From Tyto alba (Eukaryota; Chordata; Aves; Strigiformes; Tytonidae), in NCBI RefSeq assembly GCF_018691265.1, contig NW_024881278.1:7089501-7153500 (forward strand): DNA of 64,000 bases. The letters are read 5' to 3'. Under the pieces are notes generated by a model. The model was not told the DNA's origin, ran no database searches, and saw only the letters and a list, made by a program, of their open reading frames with translations. Positions 13,561 to 24,132 of the stretch are shown piece by piece. A program made the position numbers and the translations under genes. How positions within the stretch are numbered: position 1 is the stretch's first letter; every line of letters starts with the position of its first letter.

Positions 13561-14946
13561 ATGTTCCATAACCTCAATTTCTTTCTACAAAATACAAGCT
13601 GATTTCTCTGATACTGAAGGGTGTGGTGACGGGAAAATGTGGCTCTGTGTGTTCATTTCCACTTTCCTAGTGCTCCACTAGCATTACAAAAAAATTACGA
13701 GAATGAGTTGTTCTCTAGAAAGAACCATTTCAACCTCTCCTGATAATCTGCTTAGCAAGGACACAAGCTGTTTTTCATTTGTTTACACTGTAAAAGCAGT
13801 CACTGTGAGTCACATCTTATGGAGACTTTTTTGCATGGATTTTTCAAGAATTTCATACAAAACATCCTTTCACTTCCAAAAGACAAAGGGAAATAAATAG
13901 TGGTCTTTAGTCTCCTTCTAAACCACATTAAAGATTTTTCACAGCAAAAGACAAGAAAGATCTATTCCTCATCCTTCAAATTCTTTGGATCACTTAGCAT
14001 TGGCAAAAACAAATCTCTTAATATGAAAGCTCCACACCAGAACTGAGTACATTAATCTGAGGGGTTTATAGCGTCCTTTGCGGCTCACAAAGAGAGTCTT
14101 AAAGTAGGTTAAAGTAGCGGTTTTTTTCATTTTTATTTCTTGTGCTTACTGTTTGGAATTAGTCTAAGTGTTAGAAACTATACAGTCCACGATTAATCTC
14201 CTCTCATTTACTTGTGTTTTTTTCATTTTTTTAAACACCCACACAGTACAAACCTATTCATAATCGGTGCCTCAAAGAATGCCCAATTTAGATGTAAAAA
14301 TGCACAACAAGACATAACAAGTGGGAGAGTCATAAAACAGGCAAAAATTACATCAACTGAAGAGGAGAAAAGGTTAGTACCAAAGAACCTCCATGTTGCT
14401 GCAGCAATCAAAGTGGGGGTGATGATGACTGGAGACTAAAAACCTTTTATCTCCTTTCTTTCCCAACAGCAACAACTAGATAGAAACAAGAAAGAGAGAA
14501 AAGTTGACAGAAAATATTCACTGCTATTTGACTACAATTAGAATGTATATTGAGAAGGAAAGGGGAAAATTATAGTTGCTCTAGACAAGACCAGAAGAAA
14601 AAGTAGCAGAGACAGGGACAAGAAGTACTAATTCACAGAAATTTTGAGGAAAGGTAGTGTTCTCAGTTTTAGCCAGATCAAATCTCAGGTGATTGTGAGA
14701 CATTCGAAATGCAACCTTTGGAAGACGGGGATCCACACAGACTGAATGTAAAGTGTCGGAACCAAACAAAATTGTAATTGTTGTCGGTATAGTTATCTAG
14801 TCTTCTAGGAAAATTTCTAAGGAGTTACATCTTGTCTTTCAACAACAGAACCTTCATCAACATCTTACTCGAAATCCAGTTTAAAATATTACACGGACTA
14901 GTAGAAAGAAAATATTTCTCTCTCCACTTCAACCTGGATAAAAGTC

Positions 14947-15027
14947 GCAGACTGGGAAATCTCTGCAGGCAAATGTGATGTCTTTATAGCAATCTCACAA
15001 TTACCTGTAGAGATTCTACAATCTGGC
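14947..15027 (+). ncRNA. MIR216B: pre-miR-216b hairpin
   Basis: The precursor folds into a classic microRNA stem-loop. The outer stem pairs GCAGACTGG with the 3' ATCTGGC side, and the central stem pairs AATCTCTGCAGG with CCTGTAGAGATT. The mature 5p strand is 14957-14978 (22 nt) with seed AATCTCT. The 3p strand lies at about 14995-15017, and the loop is an AT-rich segment near 14979-14993. The 5p sequence is identical to the vertebrate miR-216b I know; differences sit in the loop and the 3p arm. It is the first member of the 216b-216a-217 cluster on this strand. The family is enriched in exocrine pancreas and related tissues of other vertebrates. Host transcript ends cannot be determined from sequence alone. 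Confidence 0.97.
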
Positions 15028-18000
15028 ATCTTCGTACACAGTAATTATAAAGTATACAGTTCTTCAACTTCTGCACCTCTGCTGAGTTGAGCTGAATTCA
15101 ATCCAAATTGCCTAAATTGCATGGAGCTGACTGCAAACTTTTTTCTAAATAATTTTCATGAGCCAAAAATTGAAAACAAAAGAGTAAAAACTACATAAAT
15201 TAACCCACTTGACACTGGAAAACTACTGTTAACATCTGTATACTAAAGGACAAAGTTATTATAGGTTATATTTCAAATATGAGGGCTTGATATTCCATTA
15301 ATAGGCTACACCCACTGCTACCTGAACCTGAATCACAAATGGGGTTTCATGGGTGATTAGTTCATACAGCACTGGATGAGTTCCTCTTTTTTAAAATGAT
15401 GATGCTTGGAAGAGCTGTTTGGTTGATAAGTGTTCTAAAACCAACCTTTCAACACAGCAGCAGCAATAACTTTGAAAAAAAAAATCTTTTTTTCATATAA
15501 CGGAATACCTAGCAAGGCAGGCCTTCATCGGTGGAGAAAAAAGTAACTTTTTTTTACTCAATTAAAATGGACCTAGAACTATTTGATATTTGAGAAGTTT
15601 TGGCTCATCTTACTTGAATGATATTCAACAGACTCATAGATGGACAAATATTTATTAGGGCTCAGGAAGGCAGCAACTCTTGAAATTTCTTGAAATATCA
15701 AGGTGTTGATCCTGTTCAGAAATGCATTCCTAAAAGCTTATGTATGCACAGAAATAATCCTATGCCATACCTACACATGGCCTTATTTTCATCACCGTTC
15801 TCAGAAAGGTGATGACACTGAACTACACAGTACAGCAACAGTAAGGTTGTGGAGTTTTAACAGGATAATACAGATGATGCAAATAAAGCTCATGAGAAGA
15901 TGACTGCACACATATCCTCTCAGTGCTTCAGTTAACATAACATTGAACCAAATGGGCCCTGTTCTCCTCCCACTGACTGTGTACCAGAGTCTGTGCCTAC
16001 ATACTCCAGAAGACAGACCTCTGGAAAATTCACTCCACCTGAACAAAACTTATAGAAAAGCTGGAGAGGAGGACAGTTTGGCATGAAAGGACATCAGTGG
16101 TGATGCTGAGCTGTTCATGCAAGAAGACAGAGGCAAGCAGGATCACAATCTTTATCTGGGTTGCAAGTTAGATAAAGACTTTGACCTTCTCAGTTTTATG
16201 CTATGCTAGAGGACTCTTAGACAACACTTGTCACTTCAAAGAGCCATCATATCCACTTGAAATCCTGCTGAGAAGTCAAATATATACCTGGGCCCTGAAG
16301 ACGTCACTTAGGTTTCACCTCAGCGCTACTGTGGGCATAGGGGAAGCCAAACTGCCTCTTCCTCTGACCTTGCTGCTTTGCTACTAGCTCCAGAGGAAGG
16401 GAGAAGCAGAGAAGACACTGGTGTTTTCAAGTGCAGAGGTGCTGTTCCAGGAAGAGGGGACATAAAGCAGATACTACTTAGACAGAACGGACAAGAGCAC
16501 GACACTGAGGCAGGGAAAAGGCATGGTTCAAGCTCTCATTGCAAAACTCCACGAAATCCAGCAGCTGTGCTCCACCCCTTACCAAAAAGGATCAGATGGA
16601 TGTTTTTTAATTCCAGCATGATTCCCACACTTTTTTTATTACTTCCTCATTTTACATCTCCTCTGTTCTCCCTATTCACAAGAGAGCTATACTTAGTCTG
16701 CACAACAGTCTTGCTATGTGACTTTCCAGTTCCCAGCACTTCCCAGCAAGCCACCAATCTTCCAGCAGAGCTACCACCTTTTTTCCAGATTGGAATTTAC
16801 ATAAAGACTGAAATAAAGGTATGAGTTTAAACTATTCTTCTCAAACAAGTGTTAATTGACAAATGATGAGGGCAAGCATGTGCAACTACCATGATTATGG
16901 CTGATAATTGTGCATGCAGGTACAACTGGCATGTCAGCATCTGCAAATAAAAATTGCGGTGATATCCTAGAATAACTCAAAACAATGGCAAAGCCCCATT
17001 CATTTCAATAGCATGATTGTTTCAACACAAGCCTTAAATATTAATTCTGGGACTGGAGGCAGAATAGCATTTGGAACCAACACATTTTCCCCAATCAGAC
17101 CCTTATAAATTATCTTTACTTTTATTAAAGCCAACTTGTTCTTGCCTACTGTGTCTTCACAGAGACTGTTTTAATAAGCCATAAAATGTGCGGTGCAATA
17201 AAAACATCAGTTACCTTATATGATTCTTAAAAAATTTATCTGACTGTTCCACTCTAATATTTTAAATCCATCTTCAAATATGCAGTCAACCCAAGTCCTT
17301 CAGAGATATCAATATGGTGCCATACAATTCCAAAAAGGCTGTTGATGAATAATATGCAACCTGTCCATCCATTTCGATTCATAAAGAAATGCATCAAAGA
17401 GAAGCTACGCTGGCAAATCCAGCCCTGAGAAAGAAATCAAAGCTTCATTCCAAGAACTGACTCAAATCAATGCTAGAACCACTCTAGGCTAATCTAAAAT
17501 TTTAATCCCTTGATTTTTTTTTTTTTTTGTTACTGTTCTGATTAAGAGGCTCTTTCAGTTCATCTTCTAAGTAGCTGACATCATTCTAAATACTTCTTGT
17601 CATACTGCCAGAATTACCTATGCTTTCACACCTCTGTCTTCAGAATGCTGCCATTGTATTAACTACAATATCACGCATGAAAGAGAAAAGCAAATTTTTC
17701 TGCAAGGTTCAAGAGCTTATCATAAAACTGGAGTAATTATGCCAATGCCAGTAACATGCACCTATTATTTTCTGGATGAAATCTGGGCCCCAGTGAAATC
17801 AACACAAGTTTTTGTATTGTCTTCTGAGGGATTCCTCCAGAAGCCTTCTCCTCCTAGTCTAATGACCTATTTCCATCTACCTGTTTATTAGCAAATATTT
17901 TTAAGCATTACATAAAAATCTGTCACCCAGCTAGTTTGAACCCATCATACCAATAGTGGAAAATTAAATAGCACATACTAAAACATCCCTTTTTACCAAA

Positions 18001-19600
18001 AAAAGGAAGAACATTCTTAAACATTTGCCACCAGTAAAGGTAACATGCAAACTGGAAACACAAATCTTCTGCAGCTGCACCAAGTCAACATTGTGATGAC
18101 AGCTACTAGAGATCTCTGTTCCTGTATAGCTGCCCAGGTTTCAAATACTAACTATCTATTATTTATTGTCTTTTTTTTTAAAAAAAAAAAAAAAAAAGTC
18201 TGATTCTTTACTTTCAGCAACAAGTAGAACTGGAGCACCACCTACTATTTATCCAACTCTGAACGTAAGCAAAGCATTCATTATGTCTGAACTTTTCATG
18301 AGACATTTTCTCTGCAAATTAATCTTTGAGCTGAAAGTTCTAAACTCTTTTAATCAGTCTGACACTCATTTCATAATCTTATTACATCCATGTTAAAAAA
18401 AAAAAAAAAAGAAAAGAAAAAGCTATGTCAAAAGATCATCAAGGTTGAAGAGACAAGCAATGAAAAATTAGAAAGTGCCAGAATTAAGGTTGCCTGTGTG
18501 TGATTACTCCGTCTCCTCTGTGCCTTTTCGGTATGAGATAGATTTTAAACTACAGGATCACATGCGTTAGAGCAAGATTAACATTCTTTTACCATAAGGT
18601 TTTTATGCATCATAGAAAAGTGAAAGATACTCCAAACATTTCAAAAACTTGGAACACGTTCTCACTCATTGAGAAGTTAGGAGGCAGAAAACAGAAAATT
18701 GATGTTTATCTTTAAAAAGACATCCAACCTATGCAGGTACCTTCTGTTTGTAATATTAACCTACATCTATCTACACATGTTGTAGTAATGCTTGCCTAAA
18801 TTCCTATCTAGAAATGGTCTCCTGCTCCTTTGGGGCCTTTCCTTCCACAGAAGTTCTACAAACATACATTTGGATGCCTAAACAGTTCAGATAAAGAAAT
18901 GGCAATCTAACAGCCATCCTCCATCCACCGCCATTTGGCTATGCTTTCAGTGCCATGTCAAAATTGTATCTGCATGATAACTAGCACTGCATACAGAGAT
19001 GGCAGCAAGAAAAAGGTGCAGGCCAAAAATGACCAAGCAAGAAGAGGAGTTGCAAGAATTGACCCCACATGGTTTTAACTCTTTTGACACCAATGGAAAA
19101 CAGTTTAAGTACTACAACAGAAACACAAAGAAATCCAAATTCTCAGTAGTGTTGTGTTTAGTAGCCTGCCATGCAAGAATCGGCAGAGTAGATATGCCTT
19201 CTAGCTCCTGCGCCTTCTCCTTTAGCCAGAAGTTTTCCTCCACTTTCACAGATATTCAACAGATGAGAAAGTCTGGTCATGTCTGTATTCATCTGGAGCT
19301 TTGTTTGGGACTTTCTGTATCACCTGATGCCTTCTTTTGCCCAGCAAATACTGTTGAACTGGCTGAGCAAACATAATGAGACCACCTGCCAAGCCTGCCT
19401 CTGGTTTGTTCCAGTAGAAGGCCGGTTTGTCTGAGGATTTTCTGAGTCGCTCCCCTGCCAGTATGCTCCAAGGCTGCACTATGCACAGGACTTTTCCCAG
19501 AGAAAAATCAACAGCTTTACACCGGTGATGGTACAGGCTGTATTCTGTGGGCCTCACTTTTTTAGTACACAGGTAAGGAAAGCAGCCCAGCCTTGCAAAA
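15028..19600. other. Intergenic or host-transcript interval between miR-216b and miR-216a
   Basis: No gene is recognised. The interval holds two A runs (18180-18197, preceded by nine T, and 18395-18410), a T-rich run near 17514-17529, and a pair of inverted GATA-type words at 16149-16178. Worn fragments of an old interspersed repeat appear around 16981-17012 and 17774-17805, both containing variants of a 'CCA(C/T)TGA-TCAATGG' theme. Short ORFs (for example 16378-16824 and 18999-19376) show no domain, repeat or signal I recognise. If the three microRNAs share one primary transcript, this is part of it; that is inference. Confidence 0.5.
18180..18197. repeat. A18 homopolymer preceded by T9
   Basis: Nine T residues are followed directly by eighteen A residues, and a second A run of 16 lies at 18395-18410. 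I see no clear retroposed sequence or flanking duplications between them, so they are annotated as simple repeats. Confidence 0.85.
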
Positions 19601-19623
19601 ACACCTAGTCCAAACACACACCC

Positions 19624-19860
19624 TGTCGCTTGCCGGAGGGCTCACGCCGGCTAAAGATTTCAGCAGGAACTGCCGGTGGCCCGGCAGTCTGCCCCTCCAT
19701 CAGCCAGAGGCTTCCCGCCTCTCCATCGCACCCCAGAGGAGCGGCCCCAGAGAACCCCACGGAGCGGGCAGGGTGTGCAGACACGGTGTCAGCACTGCTG
19801 CTGCTGCTGCTTATACCCACTCTGCAGGCCTCCTGCGTGCAACGCGGCCCCCAGCGATGT
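19624..19860. promoter_or_regulatory. Small CpG island, candidate promoter or enhancer of miR-216a/217
   Basis: I count 16 CpG dinucleotides between about 19624 and 19857, in a GC-rich block set in AT-rich, CpG-poor DNA. It includes CCGGAGGG, CCGGTGGCCCGG and GAGCGGCCC words and a (CTG)5 run at 19795-19809. It ends about 0.9 kb before the miR-216a hairpin and 4.2 kb before miR-217. Its frames are open on several strands at once (19593-19892, 19605-19820, 19630-19902), which is a composition effect and not evidence for protein. Placement suggests a promoter for a miR-216a/217 primary transcript. No core-promoter element fixes an orientation, so function is inferred. Confidence 0.4.
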
Positions 19861-20746
19861 GCTGGGGGCAGGGTGACACTAGCTTTCTTTAAGATACTAT
19901 GAGCAGAATATTGCCTATAGAGCCTGAGGGGAAAAAAGCAGTTGGCTCTCCTTGCTACAGTACTCTGCTATTGCAGCAAATCATGACGAAACATAAAGCG
20001 AATGGTCTTGCTTATCATGTTCTGAAGGTAATCAGCCCTAGGAAACAAACTTATATTTTACTTCATCCTTCAGAAAACTCTTGTACAGCTTTTTTTCAGA
20101 ACAATCTCTCAATGTCTACCTTTCTTCTTCTAATTTCATCAAATGTCTCCAGTATATCCAACTTCTCTGACTCTTGTCCGTTCCCATGTGCGGTTCTGGC
20201 ATTTTATTTCTATATATATATTTACTGACAGAGCTCCATAATGACCAAACACAAAAGCAGGATTTGGTTATAGTTCTCTGCTCAGATGTGCTACTCTTGT
20301 TTGAAAGCACTGATCAGCAGAGTTACAGGAGCATAAAAGGAGGTAAGTGTAAGGAGCTGAAAAAACATGCACATTAGTCTTAGATGCTCTACATAGATAT
20401 TTTTCATGCAAAAGTTAGAGAGTTCCTTTGAATTTCTATTTTATTATATTCCTTGTTATACAAGAGAAGCCAAATAAGCAGAGGCTGAACCAGAAAGAAC
20501 AAGTCTGCTTTATCAGTTTACACGCAGATTGGGGCATGCCAAAGATCACCAAATAAACTAGGTCTCAGTTCAACAAATGAAGTTGCTTAATAATACTCTC
20601 AGAGAAGATGCACAGAGACCCTAAACGTTTTAATGACAGATCTTCACAGTACCAGGTGTTGTCTGTGGAATTATGCCATTTTTTCCTGTGTAGGACATTC
20701 AGGGAAGAAATTTAGCTGACATGAATCCACTTGCAGGCCTAACCTG
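19861..20746. other. Stretch between the CpG patch and pre-miR-216a
   Basis: No gene is recognised in these 0.9 kb. Frames at 19899-20228 and 20116-20377 are short and overlap on both strands. If the CpG patch upstream is a promoter, this would be the 5' leader of the primary microRNA transcript. Confidence 0.4.
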
Positions 20747-20848
20747 GATGGCTGTGAATTGGCTTAATCTCAGCTGGCAACTGTGAGCAGTTAATAACTC
20801 TCTCACAGTGGTATCTGGGATTATGCTAAACACAGCAATTTCTTTGCT
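20747..20848 (+). ncRNA. MIR216A: pre-miR-216a hairpin
   Basis: The stem-loop has the mature 5p strand at 20765-20786 (22 nt, seed AATCTCA) and the 3p strand at 20803-20824 (22 nt, beginning TCACAGTGG). The lower stem pairs GCTGTG (20751-20756) with CACAGC (20831-20836), and the seed region pairs with GGGATTATG on the 3' arm. The 5p sequence equals the vertebrate miR-216a I know. The loop, around GCAGTTAATAACTC, differs from the mammalian loop. It lies 5.8 kb after miR-216b and 3.3 kb before miR-217 on the same strand, matching the order known in other vertebrates. It differs from miR-216b at seed nucleotide 8, so its target set overlaps only partly. Confidence 0.98.
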
Positions 20849-23800
20849 CTAATGGTTTAGCAGACCTGCATGGCACCTAAATTACAGAACCAAGAGATAC
20901 CATTGCAGTAAACAAAATCCAAACACACCATGCACACAAGGTTAACCTCCTGGTTTATTCAAACCATGAAGAACACTGAACTCCAGACCTTGCCTTGGTA
21001 ACTCCTACCCTTCCAAGCGTCACTGTTGCAGCATCCAGCAGCAGCAGAACAATCTCTGTGTTAACTGGGTTAACTAATTTTTCTGAAACCACATCTCATT
21101 TCAACCCCACTGAAAATGTTACTTGTAAAAATACATTCCGAAAACATTGGTCTAGGACCTAACTGTAGGGCAGATGATAGCTTTTTTGTGTTTAATCCTT
21201 CATGTCTGAGTTTTTTAAGATAAACAAAGTTCTGTGCACAGACTTTTCACTCCATCCCTGTCTTGTCACAAATTCAAAGATTAGTGTTCCACCATAATCA
21301 CCATCTATGCCGAGTTTTCCATTACGCAAAACAATTGCAATCAATTTTTCCCACATTTGTGACCTTGGTAATGTCCCAACTCAAACCAGTCAGGATTTTT
21401 GTAACTTTTTTAAAGTTGAAGTTCACATGCTGAAGAGGAACAAACAATTACCTACCATTTCAAGAAACATGGTTATCATATCTACGTCCATATTTATGGT
21501 ACCTAGCATTAATGCAATGTTTGGAAAATGAGATGTACTATCAACCTTTATGTAGTTCTCATTTAGCTATTACTTTACCTTTAAAACGTAATTAGAGCTA
21601 ACATTATAAATAAGCAAATTGAAGCAACATCTTCTGTCTCTAATTCAACCCCATTACTTTATGATAAAGTCACCACTGACTCTGGCTGGGTATCAAAGAT
21701 CATTAACGTTAGCTAGCTACCAAGTAATCAAAAACAAATCCTTTTATGCTGAAGCATATATTCAGTATTATGGAAGGCAGAGACCCTCCTTGATACCCAG
21801 TGCCACTCACATATAATTTTCCTAAGCTGCCAAACAAATATGGTAGCTCCTTAGACATAATTATAATATTGTTATTCACATTTACAGTGCTTGCAACTTC
21901 ATTACTTACAGCCCAATCCAATGATGCAGAAATCAATACAAGATTCCCATTAACATTAGATAGCCTTAGATCAGCCTATAGATACCCAGAAGAAAGGAAT
22001 ATTACGTATAGGCAGTGCACATAAGATATTTATATTCATTTCACCACAGTTTTATGGCTGAAAGCTCCAGATGGCCAATCCTTAGAGATACCTCCCTAAG
22101 TTTTATTTACTTGTGAGATTCCAGGGAGCATCTGTAGTCTGCCAAAAACTATTCATGTCACACTGAGGATCGAAGGAACCTGATAAAAGATGGCTCACTC
22201 TGATGTAGAGAAGCTGGTGCTCAGCAAAAAAAAAGGCATGACACAAGTTCTTTTTAGTCCTGCAGGATTTTAGAAGAACATAATTCTATCTCAGATGAAA
22301 ATGCACTACCTGAAACAGCTCGGGTTAAATGATGCTATTTCTATCTTAGTAACTGTTAACAAAAGCACCTCTGATGTAATAGTGTAGTTTGTCCATAATG
22401 TTTATATGGACTTAATTAACACTCTCATTAGTCACCAGATGACACCTCACATGGTTTGTGTTTCCCTGGAAAATGTTCTTTAAATTCCTCAATTCACTGT
22501 AAGCATTTTTCTTCCACACCCAAAGTTCAAATTAATGAAAATATCTAGATCACTGTGGGACACAGATTGCAGAATATTTTAACAGAGAGACCTAGTAGAT
22601 TGCATGGCATTTGTGACACTGAGGCAATAACAAAATAAATGTTACCAGCTTATGTATGGCTTCCAAAAAATGTAGAATTTCTAAAATCAGTGTGTGCTCC
22701 AGTCACACACCTGCACCCAGGGCTGTGGACTGGCACTCTTAACAGCTGACATGAGCAGATTGTAATCTAAAGATTCATTTCAGATTCATTTTGCTGATTC
22801 TTAAAAACCATGTATTTGGTGGTATTAGAAAAAAAAATAACAAAAATTCTCTGGCTAAGCACGGGTTTTGGTCAAATGTTTGAATATTGTTCAATTGGGC
22901 CTAATTTTCAGCCTTGAAACTCAGGAGCCACTGATCCAAATTAAAAAAAAAATGATTAAATACATCTTAGAACTGATCTATGTTGTGACTAAGCATGAAA
23001 CAGCTGGCAGATCAGAGACACAAGGACAACGCTGATGCATCAGCCTCTGTTGAGAGCTAGTGTAGCATGTTAGAGGGAGGTCTAACCTGCATCTCCACAT
23101 CAGTGCATACCATCTGAAACAGTGCTCTGTCCCAGCCACGCACAGCTTTCCTCCTCCAGCTCACCTTGGCAACGTGGCTGGTTAGACAAAGCCAGGGCAC
23201 CTCTGTGGAGGAGAACAACCTGATTAAATTAGTTACAGTCAGACACATTCCAAAATATTTCTTTCTAGACCTGTACCAGATACACAAAACCCCACTGTCT
23301 CCAAAATAACTGACTACACACTTTCAGCCAGACATGGGTGAAAGCAGAAATCTTGATGTCTGAGGGATGTGATGACCATATTCTGCATATGGTGTGTGTG
23401 TTACTTGCTCTCGGTACAGTAAGATCTATAGCAAATGGACAGATATACCTGGCACATACTCATCCAGTGGAAATCAAGCTACCAAGACTCAGGTCTGAAA
23501 CCAGATTGTTCCTTTCAAATGTGGTGTTCTTTCTAGATCCAGAAAATGTGTGAGAAATAGGATGGTATCAGGTCTGTAGTTCTCATTGCTCAAATGCTGC
23601 ATACAGAAAGCCCATACAGGCCGGCGTAAGGCTATGGTTTCTCTTTAGTTTCACAACTCAGACACTGAATTTGCAGACTTGCCCTGCTGCAAGCCTACAT
23701 CATTTCCTGCATTTTTGAGAGGCAGAACACTTGCTGACTAACTCGTGGTAAACTATTCAACCAACAAACAACAGTTTCCAATAAAGTAAAATTTGTATAA

Positions 23801-24050
23801 GATGTATAGTGCTCTCTAGCAGTGCTACCTAGAGTGATACTTGGTAATATTCATTCTTAGCAATTCTTAGATAAAAGACAGGTATACATTTCCTAAAAAA
23901 CTGAATGGCACAAATAAGCAGTTTTCTTTTGTTTCTAGTACACTTGCCCTTTTACGCCTCAACGTTTGAAGTTTGAAATTTTTTTAAAAAGACATTAAAT
24001 GGGGACAATGCAAATTAAAAAATTAGCATGTAACCAAAGCTACGGAATTT
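20849..24050. other. Interval between miR-216a and miR-217
   Basis: No gene, RNA or intact mobile element is recognised. It is AT-rich with short chance frames. A perfect 14-bp palindrome, GCTGATGCATCAGC, lies at 23031-23044, about 1 kb before pre-miR-217. Confidence 0.5.
23031..23044. promoter_or_regulatory. Perfect 14-bp palindrome, possible bZIP site
   Basis: GCTGATGCATCAGC equals its own reverse complement. Its half-sites, GCTGA and TCAGC, resemble those bound by MAF-type bZIP proteins, but the centre TGCA differs from the usual TRE or CRE core. It lies about 1 kb before the miR-217 hairpin. It may be a dimer binding site or chance. Confidence 0.2.
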
Positions 24051-24132
24051 TTGATGTCGCGGATACTGCATCAGGAACTGATTGGATAATAATCAGTCAC
24101 CATCAGTTCCTAATGCATTGCCTTCAGCATCT
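24051..24132 (+). ncRNA. MIR217: pre-miR-217 hairpin
   Basis: The stem-loop has the mature 5p strand at 24064-24086 (23 nt, seed ACTGCAT) and the 3p strand at 24101-24123 (beginning CATCAGTTCC). TGCATCAGGAACTGAT pairs with ATCAGTTCCTAATGCA across a 14-nt loop. The lower stem, GATGTC and following bases, pairs with the segment ending AGCATC. The 5p strand matches the vertebrate miR-217 I know without change; the flanks also look close to the mammalian precursor. It is the last member of the 216b-216a-217 cluster and lies about 24 kb before the EFEMP1 promoter on the same strand. Confidence 0.98.

Noticed and set aside
14957..14978. E-box plus TGGGAAA words inside pre-miR-216b as a PTF1-type site
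   Set aside because: These bases are fixed by the microRNA and its stem, so their presence says nothing about transcription-factor binding.
18999..19376. 125-codon frame starting MAARKRCRPKMTKQEEELQEL
   Set aside because: The basic and glutamate-rich start looked exon-like, but the rest has no domain, no splice sites frame it convincingly, and it overlaps open minus-strand frames.
19795..19809. (CTG)5 triplet run
   Set aside because: Too short to be unusual; such runs are common in GC-rich vertebrate DNA.
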